Part shown: positions 43,657 to 53,099 of the stretch, piece after piece
Layout: each line of letters begins with the position of its first letter
How positions within the stretch are numbered: the stretch's first letter is position 1
Assembly (NCBI GenBank): GCA_040401595.1
Contig: JBBAOE010000018.1
Span: forward strand, 1 to 64,000
DNA: 64,000 nt
Source: RFPW01 sp040401595
GTDB lineage: Bacteria; Pseudomonadota; Gammaproteobacteria; Burkholderiales; Burkholderiaceae_E
Direction: 5' to 3'
Notes under the pieces: model-generated
The model's input: only the letters and a program-made list of their open reading frames with translations
What the model was told of the DNA's origin: nothing
The model's database searches: none
Made by a program: the position numbers and the translations under genes

Positions 43657-45189
43657 ATGTGCGGCATCCTCGGCATCGTTGCCAAGACCCCAGTCAACCA
43701 ACTTCTGTACGACGGATTGTTGCTGCTGCAGCATCGCGGCCAGGATGCGGCTGGGATCGCGACCTCGCAGGGTCATTCATTTCACATGCACAAGGCGAAC
43801 GGGCTGGTGCGTGATGTGTTTCGGACCCGGAACATGCGTTCGTTGCCCGGTATGACCGGGATCGCGCATGTGCGCTATCCGACTGCGGGCAGCGCTTCGA
43901 ATTCTGAAGAGGCGCAACCGTTCTACGTCAACGCACCCTTCGGGCTGCTGCTGGCGCATAACGGCAACCTCATCAACGGGGCCGAACTGAAGCAGGAAAT
44001 GTTTCTGCGCGATCGCCGGCACGTCAATACCGACAGTGACTCCGAGGTTTTGCTCAACGTGCTCGCGCATGAGTTGCAGGCCGCGAGTCAGGCGATCACG
44101 CCAGACCCGGAAACGGTCTTTGGCGCCGTCGCCCGACTCCACCAGCGGGTGCGTGGCGCGTATGCCTGTGTTGTGCAGATCGCCGGTCTGGGCCTGCTGG
44201 CATTTCGCGATCCGTTTGGCATCCGCCCGCTCTGCTACGGAACTGCCGAGACACCGGCGGGTACCGACTATCTCGTGGCAAGTGAATCGGCCGCGCTCGA
44301 AGGTCTGGGATTCCGGCTGGAGCGCGATATCGCCCCGGGCGAGGCGATTCTGATCGATCTCGATGGCCGCTTGCATGCGCGGGCCTGTGCGCCATCGGCC
44401 GTGCTGAATCCTTGTATTTTCGAGTATGTGTATTTCGCCCGTCCGGATTCGTTGATCGATGGCGCTTCGGTGTATGCGACCCGTCTCAAGATGGGCGAGT
44501 ACCTCGCCCGCCGTGTCGAGACCGAACTGAGACTGGGCGATATCGACGTGGTGATGCCGATCCCCGAGACTTCGCGTCCGGCCGCCATGCAACTCGCTAT
44601 GAAGCTGGGCATTGACTACCGCGAAGGGTTTTTGAAAAACCGCTATGTCGGACGGACCTTCATCATGCCCGGGCAGTCGACGCGCAAGAAAAGTGTTCGA
44701 CAGAAGCTCAACGCGATGAGCGTGGAGTTCCGCGGCAAAAATGTACTTCTGGTCGATGACTCGATTGTCCGCGGGACAACCTCGCATGAAATCGTTCAGA
44801 TGGCTCGTGACGCTGGCGCCAATCGTGTGTATTTTGCTTCTGCCGCGCCGCCGGTGCGTTTTCCCAATGTGTATGGCATCGATATGCCGACGCGCAACGA
44901 ACTGATCGCGCATGATCGCGATCAGGACGGTGTTCGCGATGCGATTGGTGCGGATGCGCTGGTCTACCAGAGTGTGGCCGATCTTGGGCGGGCGGTTCGG
45001 GAGATCAATCCGCTTCTTGAGCGATTTGATTCCAGTTGTTTTGATGGCATCTACGTCACCGGGGATGTCAGCGCGAACTATCTGGACCGGATCGAGGCCC
45101 ATCGCCAAAGCGGCAGCGCTGCCCGCACAGGTCACGATGACGACACCGAACGCGGTCGTCTAGACCTGCAGGCGCCTGCTGAAGCCTGA
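43657..45189 (+). CDS. purF: Amidophosphoribosyltransferase
   Basis: A 510-residue enzyme for the first step of purine synthesis. The N-terminal nucleophile is Cys2 (MCGILGIVA) of the glutaminase domain; HRGQDAAGIAT and HNGNLINGAEL follow. The PRPP-binding loop is VLLVDDSIVRGTTSHEIV. Asp and Asn residues of the C-terminal phosphoribosyltransferase domain are intact. The C-terminus carries about 15 Ser/Glu/Asp-rich residues. It is cotranscribed with cvpA. Confidence 0.97.
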   Translation: MCGILGIVAKTPVNQLLYDGLLLLQHRGQDAAGIATSQGHSFHMHKANGLVRDVFRTRNMRSLPGMTGIAHVRYPTAGSASNSEEAQPFYVNAPFGLLLAHNGNLINGAELKQEMFLRDRRHVNTDSDSEVLLNVLAHELQAASQAITPDPETVFGAVARLHQRVRGAYACVVQIAGLGLLAFRDPFGIRPLCYGTAETPAGTDYLVASESAALEGLGFRLERDIAPGEAILIDLDGRLHARACAPSAVLNPCIFEYVYFARPDSLIDGASVYATRLKMGEYLARRVETELRLGDIDVVMPIPETSRPAAMQLAMKLGIDYREGFLKNRYVGRTFIMPGQSTRKKSVRQKLNAMSVEFRGKNVLLVDDSIVRGTTSHEIVQMARDAGANRVYFASAAPPVRFPNVYGIDMPTRNELIAHDRDQDGVRDAIGADALVYQSVADLGRAVREINPLLERFDSSCFDGIYVTGDVSANYLDRIEAHRQSGSAARTGHDDDTERGRLDLQAPAEA

Positions 45190-45212
45190 ATCATTGTCGA
45201 GAGGAAGTGTGC

Positions 45213-46496
45213 ATGAAGGTTCCGCAGTCTGAGGGGTTGGCGTTCGAAACCCGTGCCGTGCGTGCGGGTTCCATGAGAAGCGCGTTTGGCGAGCATTCGG
45301 AGGCGATTTTTCTGACGTCGAGCTTCGTCTGTGAGAACGCTGCGCAAGCTGCTGCCGTGTTTGCGGGCGATGTCGAGGGATTTGTCTATTCGCGGGCTGG
45401 TAACCCGACCAATGCCATGTTTGAAGCCCGACTGGCTTCGCTCGAGGCGGGCGAGGCCTGCATCAGCGCGGCCTCGGGTATGGCTGCCATTCAGTCGACG
45501 GTGATGGCCCTCGCGGGGGCTGGCGATCACCTGGTGGTGTCGACGTCCGTCTTTGGTGCAACCGTCCAGCTATTCACGTCGATCCTGCCGCGTTTCGGGA
45601 TTGAAACCACCTGGGTGTCGTTGACGGATCCGCAGGCCTGGGCCGATGCGATCCGCCCAAATACCCGGATGCTGTTTCTCGAGACGCCCTCCAATCCCCT
45701 GATGGAAGTCGCCGATCTGGCGGCATTGTCGAAGGTCGCCCGCGCAGCCGGGGTTCCGCTGGTGGTCGATAACTGTATCTGCACCCCGGCATTGCAGCGC
45801 CCGCTCGAGCAAGGTGCTGATATCGTCATTCATTCTGCAACGAAATATCTGGATGGTCAGGGCCGTGTCCTGGGCGGTGCGGTTGTTGGATCATCGGACT
45901 TCATTGACGGCCGCTTGCGGCCGATGCTGCGCACCACCGGGGCGGTGATGTCGCCGTTTAATGCCTGGATCATGCTGCGCGGGATGGAGACGCTGTCGCT
46001 GCGGGTGCGCCAGCAGTCCGCGAATGCGCTGGTACTGGCGCGCTTGCTGGCAGCACATCCCCAGGTCAGGCATGTGTACTACCCGGGTCTGGAGAACCAT
46101 CCGCAATTCGAATTGGCCGCCCAACAGCAGACGGCGGCTGGTGCGGTGCTTTCGTTTGAACTGCGCGCGGATCCCGAACTGGCGGGTTCTTCGGGTGACG
46201 CTGCGACCGAGGTTACCGCCGGTGGTCAGGCTGGGATCCTGTTGAATCGACGGGATGCGGAACTGCGTATGCGGGCCTGGCGTGTGATTGACGCCTGCGA
46301 ACTCGTATCGATCACCGCGAATCTGGGCGATACTCGCAGCACGATCACCCATCCTGCGACGACGACCCATGGACGGATCACCCCCGCTGCCCGTGCCGCA
46401 GCCGGGATCGGTCAGGGCCTGATGCGGGTCGCAGTGGGCTTGGAAGATCCGCAGGATCTGTACCGGGATCTGCTACGCGGCTTGGATCCGGTTTAA
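45213..46496 (+). CDS. metZ: O-succinylhomoserine sulfhydrylase
   Basis: About 427 residues. A PLP enzyme of the Cys/Met gamma family that makes homocysteine from O-succinylhomoserine and sulfide. The PLP Lys is in HSATKYLDGQGRVLGGAV, the Tyr/Arg phosphate clamp is in YSRAGNPTNAMFE, and the C-terminal DTRSTITHPATTTHGR is typical of MetZ rather than MetB. The ATG at 45213 has GAGGAAG upstream; a GTG at 45207 is less likely. It ends 4 bp inside the convergent tctA gene. Confidence 0.93.
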   Translation: MKVPQSEGLAFETRAVRAGSMRSAFGEHSEAIFLTSSFVCENAAQAAAVFAGDVEGFVYSRAGNPTNAMFEARLASLEAGEACISAASGMAAIQSTVMALAGAGDHLVVSTSVFGATVQLFTSILPRFGIETTWVSLTDPQAWADAIRPNTRMLFLETPSNPLMEVADLAALSKVARAAGVPLVVDNCICTPALQRPLEQGADIVIHSATKYLDGQGRVLGGAVVGSSDFIDGRLRPMLRTTGAVMSPFNAWIMLRGMETLSLRVRQQSANALVLARLLAAHPQVRHVYYPGLENHPQFELAAQQQTAAGAVLSFELRADPELAGSSGDAATEVTAGGQAGILLNRRDAELRMRAWRVIDACELVSITANLGDTRSTITHPATTTHGRITPAARAAAGIGQGLMRVAVGLEDPQDLYRDLLRGLDPV

Positions 46497-48019
46497 GCGC
46501 TCGCTGTCCGGGCCCGGCGCATTGCGCGCAGGGCGTCCGCGAGGACTGGCCACAAGGCGATCACCAGGGCAAGGCTGATCAGTGCCGCGCTGATCGGTGA
46601 ACTCGCCAGACCGCTCCACTCCCCCTGGCTGATGGCCAGGGCGCGGCGTAATTGCCCTTCGGCCAAAGGGCCCAGGATCAGGCCAATGACAGCTGGGGCA
46701 AGCGGCCAGCCGGATCGGCGCATCCCATAGCCAACCAGTCCGGCGCCCAGCAGCAGCCAGAGGTCGAAGGCCGATTGGCGCATGCCGTAGGTGCCGAGCA
46801 TGGCGAACACGATAATCCCCGCGTACAGCCAGCGCTTGGGGATGGCGAGCAGCCGAACCCACAGCCCGACCAGGGGCAGGTTGAGCGCGAGCAGGACGAT
46901 GTTCCCCACCAGCAGGCTGGCAATCAGGCCCCAGACGAGCTCGGGCTGGGTGACGAACAAGAGCGGCCCCGGCTGCAGGCCGTACTGCTGAAACCCGGCC
47001 AGCATCATCGCTGCAGTCGCTGAAACGGGCAGTCCCAGGGCCAGCATCGGGACGAGGGCAGCGGTGACTCCCGCGTTGTTGGCAGCTTCGGGTCCGGCCA
47101 CCCCTTCGATGGCGCCATGGCCGAAGGCCTCCGGATTTTTGGAGAGGCGTTTTTCAACCGCGTAGCTCAGGAAGGTCGGGATTTCGACCCCGCCCGCCGG
47201 AATACATCCGAAGGGGAAACCGATGGCAGTCCCTCGCAGCCAGGCCGGCCAGGAGCGACGCCAGTCATCGGCGCTCATGCGGACTCGTCCAGTCTGTAGA
47301 ACCGCTTCTTCTTCGTCTTCGTGAACGGCTGCGTACAGTGTTTCACCGATGGCAAACAAACCCATGGCGACCAGCGTGACTTCGACGCCATCGAAGAGTT
47401 CCGGAATACCCATCGCAAGTCGGGGTTGCCCGGTCTGGCCGTCGATACCGACCAGGCCAGTCGCGATCCCCGCGATCAGGGCGCCGGCACCTTTAAGGCG
47501 ATCCTTGCCCAGCGTTACCGTGACGGTCACGAAGGCCAGCGCGAGCAGCGCAAAGTATTCGGCTGGCCCAAACCGCAGGGCAATTTCGACCACCCAGGGG
47601 GCGAGCAGGGCCACGATGGCGGTCGCCAGCAGGCCGGCGACAAAGGAGCCGATGGCAGCGGTGGCCAGCGCAGGGCCGGCTCGGCCAGCCCTGGCCATCC
47701 GGTTCCCTTCGAGCGAGGTCACGATGGAGCCCGATTCGCCGGGCGTATTGAGCAAGATGGCGGTGGTCGAACCGCCGTACATGGCGCCGTAGTAGACCCC
47801 GGCGAACATGATCATGGCGCCGGTTGGCTCCAGCTTTGCCGTGAGCGGCAACAGCAACGCGAGGGTGACCGCGGGGCCCACGCCAGGCAGTACGCCGACC
47901 GCAGTCCCGAGCAGGCAGCCCAGAAAGGCGTAGAGCAGATTGTCCGGTGCGATCGCGACCAGCAGACCATCGGCCAGCGCGCTAAGGGCGGTCAGGGTGA
48001 CCGAACTGTCCGGCATCAT
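46493..48019 (-). CDS. tctA: Tripartite tricarboxylate transporter large membrane subunit
   Basis: A 508-residue membrane protein with about 12 helices. The family signature is visible: GTAVGVLPGVGPAVTLALLLP, YYGAMYGGSTTAILLNTPGE, and the second repeat GGVEIPTFLSYAVEKRLSK ... GHGAIEGVAGPEAANNAG. It conducts Na+-coupled uptake of carboxylates with TctB and the receptor TctC. The start overlaps the tctB stop (TGATG). Confidence 0.95.
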   Translation of the reverse strand: MMPDSSVTLTALSALADGLLVAIAPDNLLYAFLGCLLGTAVGVLPGVGPAVTLALLLPLTAKLEPTGAMIMFAGVYYGAMYGGSTTAILLNTPGESGSIVTSLEGNRMARAGRAGPALATAAIGSFVAGLLATAIVALLAPWVVEIALRFGPAEYFALLALAFVTVTVTLGKDRLKGAGALIAGIATGLVGIDGQTGQPRLAMGIPELFDGVEVTLVAMGLFAIGETLYAAVHEDEEEAVLQTGRVRMSADDWRRSWPAWLRGTAIGFPFGCIPAGGVEIPTFLSYAVEKRLSKNPEAFGHGAIEGVAGPEAANNAGVTAALVPMLALGLPVSATAAMMLAGFQQYGLQPGPLLFVTQPELVWGLIASLLVGNIVLLALNLPLVGLWVRLLAIPKRWLYAGIIVFAMLGTYGMRQSAFDLWLLLGAGLVGYGMRRSGWPLAPAVIGLILGPLAEGQLRRALAISQGEWSGLASSPISAALISLALVIALWPVLADALRAMRRARTASA

Positions 48020-48645
48020 CAGGCACCAGGCAAGGCACTGAGCCAACCCGCAGGCAGGCGCAGGCCAAGACCGACTGTGAACATAAACCAGGTCGTGAGG
48101 GCGAAGATCAGGGCCACCCCAACGTCGCCCAACAGCTTGCGAGCCGTTTCGGCCGACGGCGTCTGCCCGGCGGCCCCGCTGGTGGAGACCGGACCTGGGC
48201 GCCCTGGAAAGGCCTGGGCCGCCAGCACGAACGCGGCCGTCATCGCGGGCACAAACCCGACGCGTTCGATCCCGAGGGCGCCGATGGCCACGGCGGTGAG
48301 CAACCACCCGAGGGCAGCGATCCGCGCGACGGGAGGCCTCGAACCAGTGCCGTCAAAGACCTCGGCCTGGGCTTCGCCCGCTTGCATCGAGCCCGAGCGC
48401 CAGGCGCCGATGGCGAGCACGGGCGCCAGCAGCAACATCAATGTCCCGATCACGGTCGGAAAAAAACTCGGACCGACGGGCGAGTATCCGCCGGTGCTTG
48501 CGATGCCCTGGGCCTGGAGCACAACGAACAGGCCGCCCCCGCCCAAGGCCAGCGGCATGGTGAGGTCGGCGGCGAGTGCCCCGGCGGATCGGGATGGGAT
48601 GCGGGTCGGGGCGGTTAGATCTGGGGGTTGGTCCCTCGCGCTCAC
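48019..48645 (-). CDS. tctB: Tripartite tricarboxylate transporter small membrane subunit
   Basis: About 208 residues with four helices (MPLALGGGGLFVVLQ, SFFPTVIGTLMLLLAPVLAIG, RIAALGWLLTAVAIGALGIE and the C-terminal DVGVALIFALTTWFMFTVGLGLRLP) with the TctB pattern GPSFFP near helix 1. A GTG start overlaps the tctC stop (GTGA), so it is translationally coupled. Order tctC-tctB-tctA. Confidence 0.88.
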   Translation of the reverse strand: MSARDQPPDLTAPTRIPSRSAGALAADLTMPLALGGGGLFVVLQAQGIASTGGYSPVGPSFFPTVIGTLMLLLAPVLAIGAWRSGSMQAGEAQAEVFDGTGSRPPVARIAALGWLLTAVAIGALGIERVGFVPAMTAAFVLAAQAFPGRPGPVSTSGAAGQTPSAETARKLLGDVGVALIFALTTWFMFTVGLGLRLPAGWLSALPGA

Positions 48646-49619
48646 TTCTTGGCAAGACCCAGGGAGTCGACGATCGCGCCGATCCGTTTTTGTTCTGCCG
48701 TGACGAACGGTCCGAACTCCTTGCCCGACAAATGGAATTCCAGCCATTCCAGCTTGTCCAGAGACTGTTTCCAGGACGGCGTCTTGACAGCGGCATCCAC
48801 AGCGCGGATCAGGGCATCGCGCTGTGCTTCTGAAATATCGGGCCCGGCGAAGACGCCACGCCAGTTAACCAGTTCCACATCAACCCCGAGTTCGCGCAGC
48901 GTCGGTACGGCGACATCGGGCAGGCGCTGGGCGCTGGAGACGGCGAGTGCGCGCAGACGGCCGGATTTGATGTGGGGCAGGAATTCGGCGACGCCGGAAA
49001 TGCCTGCGGCAACATGGCCGCCCAGCAATGCGGCGACGGCTTCGGCCCCACTGGTGTAGGCGACATAGTTAACTTTGGAAGGATCGGTGCCCGCCTCGCG
49101 CGCCACCAGGCCAGCCAGAAGATGGTCGACCCCGCCGGCCGAACCCCCGGCAAAGGCAACGGCGCCAGGATTGGCCTTGAGGGCAGCCATCAGGTCCCGG
49201 ATGTTCATGATCTTGGACGCAGTCGGTACCGCGATGACGTTGGCCTCGGCCAGGAGTCGGGCGATTGGCGTGACGTTGGCGAGCGAGACCGGAGTCTTGT
49301 TGAGATGGACTGCGCCTACGGTCACCAGTCCCGCGACGATCAGTGCATTGGGACTGGCTTTGTCGGTGTTCAGGAATTGGGCCAGACCGATGGTGCCGCC
49401 CGCACCGCCCTTGTTTTCGTACTGGACGCTCTTGGTCAGGCCGCCGGATTGGAGTGCGGCACCGAGACTGCGCCCGGTCTGGTCAAATCCGCCGCCGGGG
49501 CCGGCTGGAATCATGATCCGCATGGAATCGAAGGCGGAGGTCTGGGCAATAACCTGACCCGGCAGCGTCGTGGCCACGATTGGCAAGGTGAGTGATTGCA
49601 GGAGCGTACGACGGTGCAT
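48642..49619 (-). CDS. tctC: Bug-type tripartite tricarboxylate receptor
   Basis: About 325 residues. A periplasmic solute receptor of the Bordetella-uptake-gene family. It has a signal peptide (LLQSLTLPIVATTLPGQVIAQ), the IMIPAGPGGGFDQTGRSLG ligand loop, VQYENKGGAGGTIG and FAGGSAGGVDHLL. The ligand is a carboxylate; which one cannot be told. The start is set by GGAGG upstream of the ATG at 49619; the frame extends 24 codons further upstream into a repeat. Confidence 0.92.
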   Translation of the reverse strand: MHRRTLLQSLTLPIVATTLPGQVIAQTSAFDSMRIMIPAGPGGGFDQTGRSLGAALQSGGLTKSVQYENKGGAGGTIGLAQFLNTDKASPNALIVAGLVTVGAVHLNKTPVSLANVTPIARLLAEANVIAVPTASKIMNIRDLMAALKANPGAVAFAGGSAGGVDHLLAGLVAREAGTDPSKVNYVAYTSGAEAVAALLGGHVAAGISGVAEFLPHIKSGRLRALAVSSAQRLPDVAVPTLRELGVDVELVNWRGVFAGPDISEAQRDALIRAVDAAVKTPSWKQSLDKLEWLEFHLSGKEFGPFVTAEQKRIGAIVDSLGLAKK

Positions 49620-49679
49620 GCGAAAGTCCTCCGAATTAGTTGAATCGAGTATACCGTTGGCCCGCGTCGATCCAGACCA

Positions 49680-49757
49680 TCCGCAGCGCATCCGCAGCGC
49701 ATCCGTAGCAGCACCCGTAGCAGCACCCGTAGCAGCATCCGTAGCAGAATCCGCAGG
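49680..49757. repeat. 12-bp tandem repeat upstream of tctC at an assembly gap
   Basis: Imperfect copies of CGTAGCAGCACC/CGTAGCAGCATC follow CATCCGCAGCG units up to the gap. It lies in the tctC upstream region and is a different repeat from that on the other side of the gap. Confidence 0.8.
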
Positions 49758-49857
49758 NNNNNNNNNNNNNNNNNNNNNNNNNNNNNNNNNNNNNNNNNNN
49801 NNNNNNNNNNNNNNNNNNNNNNNNNNNNNNNNNNNNNNNNNNNNNNNNNNNNNNNNN
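49758..49857. other. Assembly gap (100 N) between two tandem repeats
   Basis: Both contigs end in short tandem repeats, so the gap is probably an unresolved repeat of unknown length. Confidence 0.9.
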
Positions 49858-49917
49858 CAGGATCGGGTTCAGGATCGGGTTCAGGATCGGGTTCAGGATC
49901 GGGTTCAGGATTGGATC
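49858..49917. repeat. 12-bp tandem repeat in the 3' end of dnaE2
   Basis: CAGGATCGGGTT occurs four times perfectly and once degenerate, directly after the gap. On the minus strand it encodes PEPD repeats. Confidence 0.9.
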
Positions 49918-52579
49918 CATGTTGGGTGCCATCTTCCGGGATCCACCCCAGTCCGGTGTGTGGGTCGGCAAACCGTTGCAGTGCTGCTGCTGATGCTTTG
50001 GTCTCTTCGAGCATGGCCCCGCGGGCACTGCGCAAAATGTCGACGGGACGGACCTCGACGCCATGGGCCCGGGCATCGCGCACGAGCTGCGCCGGGGCGT
50101 AGAAGCCCATCGGCTGGCTATCCAGTAGGGCGGCTAGAAAGGCGGCCGGCTCGTGCCGTTTAAGCCAGGAGCTGACATAGACGAGTAGCGCGAAGCTGGC
50201 TGCGTGGCTCTCGGGGAATCCGTATTCACCAAATCCCTGAATCTGGGCAAAGATCGCCTCGGCAAATTCGCGCTCGTAGCCGCGCGCCAGCATGCCGTCG
50301 ACGACTCGAGCATGAAAGGTGTCGAGTCCGCCTTTGCGTCGCCAGGCGGCCATCGCACGGCGCAGCTGATCGGCCTCGCCCGGGGTGAACCCGGCCGCGA
50401 GGATGGCGATCTGCATCACCTGTTCCTGAAAAATCGGGACCCCGAGCGTGCGCTCGAGCGCAGGACGGATTTCGTCGCGCGGATAGTCGACCCGCTCCAG
50501 TCCCTGGCGACGGCGCAGGTACGGGTGAACCATGCCGCCCTGGATCGGACCCGGCCGGACGATGGCGACCTCGATCACGAGATCGTAGAAGCAGCGTGGC
50601 CGCAGGCGCGGCAGCATCGTCATCTGCGCCCGCGATTCGATCTGAAACACCCCGACCGTATCGCCGCGTGAAATCATCTCGTAGGTGTGTGGATCTTCGG
50701 CCGGGATGGCCTGCATCGGCAGGCGTAGTGGGGCGTGGGCGGCCAGTGCAGCGGGGTCCTGCCGCAAGACGGCGGCGCGGGTTGATGGATCGAGCGCATC
50801 CAGATCGATGGCGGACGCGTCCCGGATACCGCGGCGTTCGCCCACGATGGTGAGCGCGCGCCGGATAGCGGTCAGCATGCCCAGGGCCAGCACATCGATT
50901 TTCAGTAACCCAAGCGCATCCAGATCGTTCTTATCCCATTGAATGACCGTGCGCCCGTCCATCGCCGTGTTCTCGATCGGTACAAGGCGTGTGAGCTTGT
51001 CGCGGGCGATGACAAAGCCACCGCTGTGCTGCGTCAGATGACGCGGGAAGCCGATCAGGGTCGGAATCAGTGCGAGCCAGAGTCGGATGCGTGGCGCTTC
51101 GGGGTCCAGTCCAGCTTCCTGGAGCGATTCCGGGCGAATGCTTGCCCCATCCCACCAGGCGCGGTCTCGCGCAACGATGTCGATCGCCTCGGGCGCAATA
51201 CCGAGCGCAAAGCCTGCGTCCCGTAGCGCGCTGCGGGGTCGCCACGTGATGATCGCGGCAGCCAGTGCAGCGCGTTCGCGCCCGTACTTGGTGTAAATAT
51301 GTTGAATGACTTCTTCGCGCCGCTGGTGCTCGAAATCGACATCGATATCAGGCGGTTCGCCGCGCTCGCGCGAGATGAAGCGCTCGAAGAGCACGTTCAT
51401 ACGCGAGGGGTCCACCTCGGTGATCCCCAGGCAGTAGCAGACGGCGGAATTGGCGGCAGAGCCGCGGCCCTGGCAGAGGATTCCGCGCCCGCGCGCAAAG
51501 GCGACCAGCTCGGCAACCGTCAGGAAGTAGGGCTCGTACTGTAATTCTGCAATGAGTGCGAGCTCGTGCTCGATCTGCGCCCGCACCTTCGCTGGCGTGC
51601 CTTCGGGCCAGCGCTGGGTGGCGCCCCGTTCGGTGAGCGTGCGTAGCCATTGCGCCGGGGTATGGCCAGCGGGGACGATTTCGTCCGGATATTCATAGCG
51701 CAATTCGTCGAGTGAAAACCGGCAACGTGCTGCGATTTCGAGGGTTTCGTCGAGGAGTTCTGGCGGGTATTGCTGGGCCAGGCGCAAGCGTGCGCGTAGG
51801 TGGCGCTCGGCGTTCGCATCCAGTCGAAACCCGAGTGCGTCGAGTGGCATCCGGTGGCGCACCGAGGTCAATACGTCGAGGAGGGGTTTGCGCGAGCGCC
51901 GGTGCATCCGGACGTCGCCGCTGGCGGCCAGCGGCACACCGGTGGTGCGCGAGATGGCACGCAAGCGGTCGAGATGGGCGCCGTCATGGCCGTGCGCAAG
52001 GCGCTCGGCTGCGATCCAGAGCCGTCCACCGTCCGGTGCCGCGGATCCGCGGCCAAAGCGCCGGGCGAGCCAGCCGGTTTGCTGCAGGAGTATTGAGCGG
52101 GACGCGCTGGGATCGGGGGCCAGTAGGGCGATGCAATCGGGCAGGCCGGAATCGAGATCGCTGCATTCGAGCCGGTACTGGCCTTTGGGCGCGCGCCGGC
52201 GGGTGCGGGAAATGAGTTCGCTGAGGTGGCCGTAGCCCGCACGGGTCTGCGCCAGGAGAATGATCCGCCCGTGCTGCCCGTGCTGCCCGTGCTGCTCGTG
52301 CTGCTCGTGATACCCATTAGGCGGTGGTGTCGGCGCTTGGTCTGTGCTCGCTCCCGTCAACAACGGCAGCGCAAATTCGGCCCCGATCAGAAGGGGCAGA
52401 CCGACCTGTTTGGCGGCCTGGTGGGCCCGTACGACGCCGGCGAGTGAGGCTTCGTCGGTGAGGGCCAGTGCGGCATAGCCGAGCGCATGCGCGCGTTCGA
52501 CCAACTCCTCAGGGTGCGACGCTGCGCGCAGGAAGGAAAAATTGCTGAGGCAGTGAAGTTCGGCGTAGGCGGGTAGCAC
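49858..52579 (-). CDS. dnaE2: Error-prone DNA polymerase III alpha homologue DnaE2/ImuC, 3' end lost in gap
   Basis: A C-family polymerase that extends past lesions with ImuA and ImuB. About 907 residues are readable. The PHP domain starts at AELHCLSNFSFLRAASHPEELVERA, the catalytic Asp pair is in REPPDIDVDFEHQRREEV-type sequence (here GEPPDIDVDFEHQ), and the fingers include FQEQVMQIAILAAGFTPGEAD and FGEYGFPESHAASFALLVYVS. Beyond VRPVDILRSARGAM the sequence departs from the family (no WDCTLE-type motif, HhH or OB region) and runs through PEPD repeats into the gap. So the C-terminal 100 or more residues are missing, or lie in the gap. A 9-bp HGQ/HEQ repeat (52270-52305) is inserted near residue 95. 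The start is a GTG 16 bp from a LexA box. Confidence 0.88.
52270..52305. repeat. 9-bp tandem repeat in the dnaE2 PHP region
   Basis: CGTGCTGCC/CGTGCTGCT is repeated four times, encoding HGQ/HEQ on the minus strand, within the PHP-domain part of dnaE2. Confidence 0.85.
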
Positions 52580-52595
52580 GGAACGGATCGTTGAA

Positions 52596-52615
52596 TACTG
52601 TATGAATGAACAGTA
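52596..52615. promoter_or_regulatory. LexA (SOS) box upstream of dnaE2
   Basis: TACTGTATGAATGAACAGTA fits the gammaproteobacterial/betaproteobacterial consensus CTGT-N8-ACAG exactly (CTGT 52598-52601, ACAG 52610-52613) with matching flanking TA. It ends 16 bp upstream of the dnaE2 start, so LexA binding should block its transcription. Confidence 0.85.
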
Positions 52616-52652
52616 TCACGAAGGTGCTGACGATCCCCGTTGATCCGAATGT

Positions 52653-52678
52653 AAAAAGCCCCGCAGTTGCGGGGCTTT
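52653..52678 (-). terminator. Rho-independent terminator
   Basis: Hairpin AGCCCCGC-AGTT-GCGGGGCT with AAAAA/TTT on its sides; on the minus strand it is followed by TTTTT. It terminates the small gene at 52716-52991 before dnaE2. Confidence 0.85.
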
Positions 52679-52715
52679 GATGCTCCAGAGCGTTGATGCT
52701 CCGAGGCTTTTATGT

Positions 52716-52991
52716 TCAGTTGGTGTGGGACGCGGTTTGCAACTGGCGGTTCGTGCGGCCTGGCGGTGGCGGCGGGTCGGCACGTGCGATCAGCGCTTCG
52801 ACATCAAACTGGTCGAGCGTGTGATAGGTGTTGTCTTCACCGTAGAGGATGCGACGGTCATTACCCCCGACCAGTTCGCGCGCTTTGACGATCGCTGCGC
52901 GCAGCGAGGTGTAGAGCACGGATCCGTTCATTTTGAACACGCGGCCACGGCGATTCAGGATGGTCACGCTAGGCTGAATAGGCTCACTCAT
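52716..52991 (-). CDS. Small protein of unknown function
   Basis: A 91-residue protein without signal peptide. The N-terminal VTILNRRGRVFKMNGSVLY and the middle KARELVGGNDRRILYGEDNT are mixed alpha/beta; the C-terminus is Pro-rich (RADPPPPPGRTNRQ). It has a terminator downstream and sits between dnaE2 and the phosphodiesterase gene. No family is recognised. Confidence 0.5.
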   Translation of the reverse strand: MSEPIQPSVTILNRRGRVFKMNGSVLYTSLRAAIVKARELVGGNDRRILYGEDNTYHTLDQFDVEALIARADPPPPPGRTNRQLQTASHTN

Positions 52992-53099
52992 TGGACGCGA
53001 TTACCGGAAGGTCTGATGGGGCGAATGGAAGATACTGTCGATTGAGCATCTCAAGCCCCGTAAATGTACAAGTTTTTTCCCTTCTTGTGACATCTGAAT

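Noticed and set aside
43777..45135. Long antisense frame over purF
   Set aside because: purF motifs (Cys2, PRPP loop) define the coding strand; the antisense product is featureless.
49680..49917. CRISPR-like repeats around the gap
   Set aside because: Units of 12 bp are contiguous without spacers; simple tandem repeats explain them.
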